DNA from: Reyranellaceae bacterium
Lineage (GTDB): Bacteria > Pseudomonadota > Alphaproteobacteria > Reyranellales > Reyranellaceae
Assembly: GCA_022844045.1 (NCBI GenBank)
Contig: JALHMM010000046.1
Location: forward strand, 1 to 47,835
Length of the DNA stretch: 47,835 nt
Reading direction: 5' to 3'
How positions within the stretch are numbered: position 1 is the stretch's first letter; every line of letters begins with the position of its first letter. The notes under the pieces were generated by a model, which was not told the origin of the DNA, ran no database searches, and was given only the letters and a program-made list of their open reading frames with translations. Position numbers and translations under genes: made by a program. Positions 45,500 to 47,835 of this stretch are shown piece by piece.

Positions 45500-47788
45500 A
45501 TGGCCGCCGAGCCCAACGAGCCGGAACAGAATCGCGACCTCGGGGCCGATTCGCTGCGCATGCACGCGGAGGGCCGGCCGGGCAAGCTGGAGATCGTCGC
45601 CACCAAGCCGCTGGTCACCCAGCGCGATCTCTCGCTCGCCTACTCGCCGGGCGTCGCCGCGCCCTGCCTGGAGATCCAGAGGGATCCCTCGACCGCCTAC
45701 GACTACACGGCCAAGGGCAACATCGTCGCCATCATCTCCAACGGCACCGCGGTGCTGGGCCTGGGCGATCTCGGCGCGCTGGCCAGCAAGCCGGTCATGG
45801 AAGGTAAGGCGGTGCTGTTCAAGCGCTTCGCCGACGTCGATGGCATCGACCTGGAGGTCGACACCAAGGACCCCGACGCGTTCATCAACTGCGTCAAGCT
45901 GCTGGGCCCAAGCTTCGGCGGCATCAACCTGGAGGACATCAAGGCACCGGAGTGCTTCATCATCGAGCAGCGCCTGCGCGAGCTGATGGACATCCCGATC
46001 TTCCACGACGACCAGCATGGCACGGCCGTCGTCTCGGCCGCCGGCCTGATCAACGCGCTGCACATCACCGGCCGCTCGATGAAGGACATCAGGATGGTGG
46101 TCAACGGCGCCGGTGCCGCCTCGATCGCCTGCGTCGAGCTGATCAAGGCGATGGGCGTGCCGCACGAGCATGTCATCCTGTGCGACACCAAGGGCGTGCT
46201 CTGGCAGGGCCGCACCGAGGGCATGAACCAGTGGAAGTCGGCGCATACCGTGCGCACCAAGGCGCGCTCGCTGGAAGACGCGATGAAGGGCGCCGACGTG
46301 TTCTTCGGCCTGTCGGCGAAGGGCGCGGTGACCGCCGACATGGTGCGCGGCATGGCGGCCAAGCCGATCATCTTCGCCATGGCCAATCCCGATCCGGAGA
46401 TCACCCCGGAGGAGGTCGCGGCGGTGCGCGGCGACGCCATCGTAGCGACGGGGCGCAGCGACTACGCCAACCAGATCAACAACGTGCTGGGCTTCCCCTA
46501 TATCTTCCGCGGCGCGCTCGACGTGCGCGCCACGACGATCAACGAGCCGATGAAGATCGCCGCCGCCGAGGCGTTGGCCAAGCTGGCGCGCGAAGACGTG
46601 CCCGACGAGGTCGATCGGGCCTATTCCGGCCGCCGCCTGCGCTACGGCCCGGAATACATCGTGCCGGTGCCGTTCGATCCGCGCCTGATCGTCGAGGTGT
46701 CGTCGGCCGTCGCCCAGGCGGCGATGGACAGCGGCGTGGCGCGAAAGCCGATCATCGACATGGAGGCCTATCACCGGCAGCTCGCCGGGCGCCTCGATCC
46801 GACGACCGGCTGGCTGCAGGGCCTGCTCGAAGTGGTGCGCGCCAATCCCAAGCGCATCGCCTTCGCCGAGGGCGAGGAGGAGCGCACCATCCGCGCCGCC
46901 ATCGCCTTCCGCGACGCCGGCTACGGCACGCCGATCCTGATCGGTCGCGAGGAGATCGTGCGCGAGACGATGAAGTCGCTGGGTGTCGAGGACGACAGCG
47001 GGCTGGAGATCCACAACGCCCGTCGTTCGACCAAGAACCAGGCCTACACCGACATGGTCTATGCCCGCCTGCAGCGCCAGGGATTGCTGCGCCGCGACGT
47101 GCAGCGCATGGTCAACCAGGGCCGCAACGTCTTCGGCGCCTGCATGGTCGCGGCCGGTGACGCCGACGGCTTGGTCACCGGCATCACGCGCCGCTTCCCG
47201 GAATGCTACGCCGACGTCACCCGTGTGATCGATGTCGAGCGCGACAAGGTGCCGATCGGCTACTCGATCGTGGTCTCGCGTGGGCGCACGGTCTTCCTCG
47301 CCGACACCTCGGTGAACGAGACGCCGACGTCGGAACAGCTTGCCACCATCGCGCGGCAGATGGCGCGCAATGCGCGGCACATGGGTCACGAGCCGCGCGT
47401 GGCGTTCCTGTCCTTCACCAATTTCGGCTCGCGCGAGATCGAGCGCACGGCGCGCATCCGCGAGGCGATCCGTATCCTCGAGCGCTCGCAGGTCGATTTC
47501 GAGTTCGAGGGCGAGATGCAGGCCGACATGGCGCTCGACTTCGAGCTGATGAAGAGCGTCTATCCGTTCGTCCGCCTGACCGGTCCGGCCAATATCCTGA
47601 TCATGCCGGGGCTGCACTCCGCGCACATCTCCTCGCGCCTGATGCAGATGCTGGGCGGCGTGACGGTGTTCGGGCCGGTGATCGACGGGCTGCACAAGCC
47701 GGTGCAGATCGTGCAGATGAGCGCGTCATCGGGCGATCTGGTCACCCACGCCGCGCTCGCCGCCTACCACTCGATGTCGCCGCGTTGA
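45500..47788 (+). CDS. maeB: NADP-dependent malic enzyme with phosphotransacetylase domain
   Basis: The 762-residue protein has a malic enzyme half (about residues 1-430), with SLAYSPGVAAPCLEI near residue 44, IFHDDQHGTAVVSAAGLINAL and the NADP-binding VVNGAGAASIAC. The C-terminal half resembles phosphate acetyltransferase (residues 430-762) and is typical of MaeB fusions; it probably binds acetyl-CoA as a regulator. It decarboxylates malate to pyruvate. The ATG follows a GGGAGGA ribosome-binding site, and a long palindrome starts just after its stop. Confidence 0.94.
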   Translation: MAAEPNEPEQNRDLGADSLRMHAEGRPGKLEIVATKPLVTQRDLSLAYSPGVAAPCLEIQRDPSTAYDYTAKGNIVAIISNGTAVLGLGDLGALASKPVMEGKAVLFKRFADVDGIDLEVDTKDPDAFINCVKLLGPSFGGINLEDIKAPECFIIEQRLRELMDIPIFHDDQHGTAVVSAAGLINALHITGRSMKDIRMVVNGAGAASIACVELIKAMGVPHEHVILCDTKGVLWQGRTEGMNQWKSAHTVRTKARSLEDAMKGADVFFGLSAKGAVTADMVRGMAAKPIIFAMANPDPEITPEEVAAVRGDAIVATGRSDYANQINNVLGFPYIFRGALDVRATTINEPMKIAAAEALAKLAREDVPDEVDRAYSGRRLRYGPEYIVPVPFDPRLIVEVSSAVAQAAMDSGVARKPIIDMEAYHRQLAGRLDPTTGWLQGLLEVVRANPKRIAFAEGEEERTIRAAIAFRDAGYGTPILIGREEIVRETMKSLGVEDDSGLEIHNARRSTKNQAYTDMVYARLQRQGLLRRDVQRMVNQGRNVFGACMVAAGDADGLVTGITRRFPECYADVTRVIDVERDKVPIGYSIVVSRGRTVFLADTSVNETPTSEQLATIARQMARNARHMGHEPRVAFLSFTNFGSREIERTARIREAIRILERSQVDFEFEGEMQADMALDFELMKSVYPFVRLTGPANILIMPGLHSAHISSRLMQMLGGVTVFGPVIDGLHKPVQIVQMSASSGDLVTHAALAAYHSMSPR

Positions 47789-47792
47789 AGTT

Positions 47793-47835
47793 CCCTCTCC
47801 CCGCGAGCGGGGAGAGGGTTAGGGTGAGGGGCTGC
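47793..47835. repeat. Palindromic repeat at window end, CTCTCCCCG family
   Basis: CCCTCTCCCCGCGAGCGGGG continues into GAGAGGGTTAGGGTGAGGGG. This is one hairpin arm of the element type seen inside lptE at 15503. The second arm lies beyond the window. Confidence 0.7.

Noticed and set aside
45452..47695. A minus-strand frame of 747 codons opposite maeB.
   Set aside because: It is a shadow of the malic enzyme gene; the residue pattern is His/Arg/Asp-rich without structure.

Overview
This window is G+C-rich, densely packed chromosomal DNA from an alphaproteobacterium. The evidence is the conserved gene order hemW-rdgB-rph facing hrcA-grpE-dnaK-dnaJ, the order DUF3576 lipoprotein-leuS-lptE, the group coaE-dnaQ next to secB, mutS facing a malic enzyme with a phosphotransacetylase domain, and two tripartite-tricarboxylate (Bug/TctC) binding proteins. 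Rhodospirillales or Hyphomicrobiales-like lineages fit best; this is inferred from gene order, not from a marker gene. I found no rRNA, tRNA, CRISPR array, prophage or insertion sequence.

Layout. 1-3.2 kb: holA and a zinc-type ABC transporter operon (minus strand) that starts at a Zur-like box and first encodes an unannotated 44-residue His-rich membrane peptide. 3.4-5.5 kb: DUF1223 protein, EI24 membrane protein, small lipoprotein. 5.5-9.2 kb: an orphan low-G+C gene, gentisate dioxygenase, a TctC protein and a glutamine-amidotransferase-type hydrolase. 9.3-14.8 kb: secB, dnaQ, coaE, a MazEF/PemIK-type toxin-antitoxin pair, quinone oxidoreductase, a PCu(A)C copper chaperone, maf, aroE. 15-20.7 kb: lptE, leuS, DUF3576 lipoprotein and a porin. 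20.7-29.1 kb: hemW, rdgB, rph, a small membrane protein, then the heat-shock genes. 29.3-32.2 kb: a Na/Pi cotransporter and a PstS-like protein, bounded by two copies of one palindromic repeat. 32.3-35.6 kb: tag, an unknown protein, dapB, DUF2244, nth. 35.8-38.6 kb: TctC protein, methylthio-nucleoside phosphorylase facing a short MetE. 38.8-42.7 kb: an MBL-fold hydrolase, an adenylosuccinate-synthetase-like protein and a VWA protein, facing an NrtR-type Nudix regulator. 42.7-47.8 kb: mutS and maeB.

The most promising under-described system is the NrtR/VWA/PurA-like locus (39.7-42.7 kb). The regulator has a degenerate Nudix box, a palindrome sits exactly on the -35 of the VWA operon, and the PurA-like enzyme keeps the nucleotide-binding core but has lost the aspartate-recognition loop. 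Other notable points are the His-rich zinc-operon peptide, an lptE whose amino terminus is read through a palindromic repeat, a toxin-antitoxin operator that contains the ribosome-binding site, at least two probable leaderless genes (hrcA and the EI24 gene), and about eleven intergenic palindromic elements of several families, mostly placed just after stop codons.
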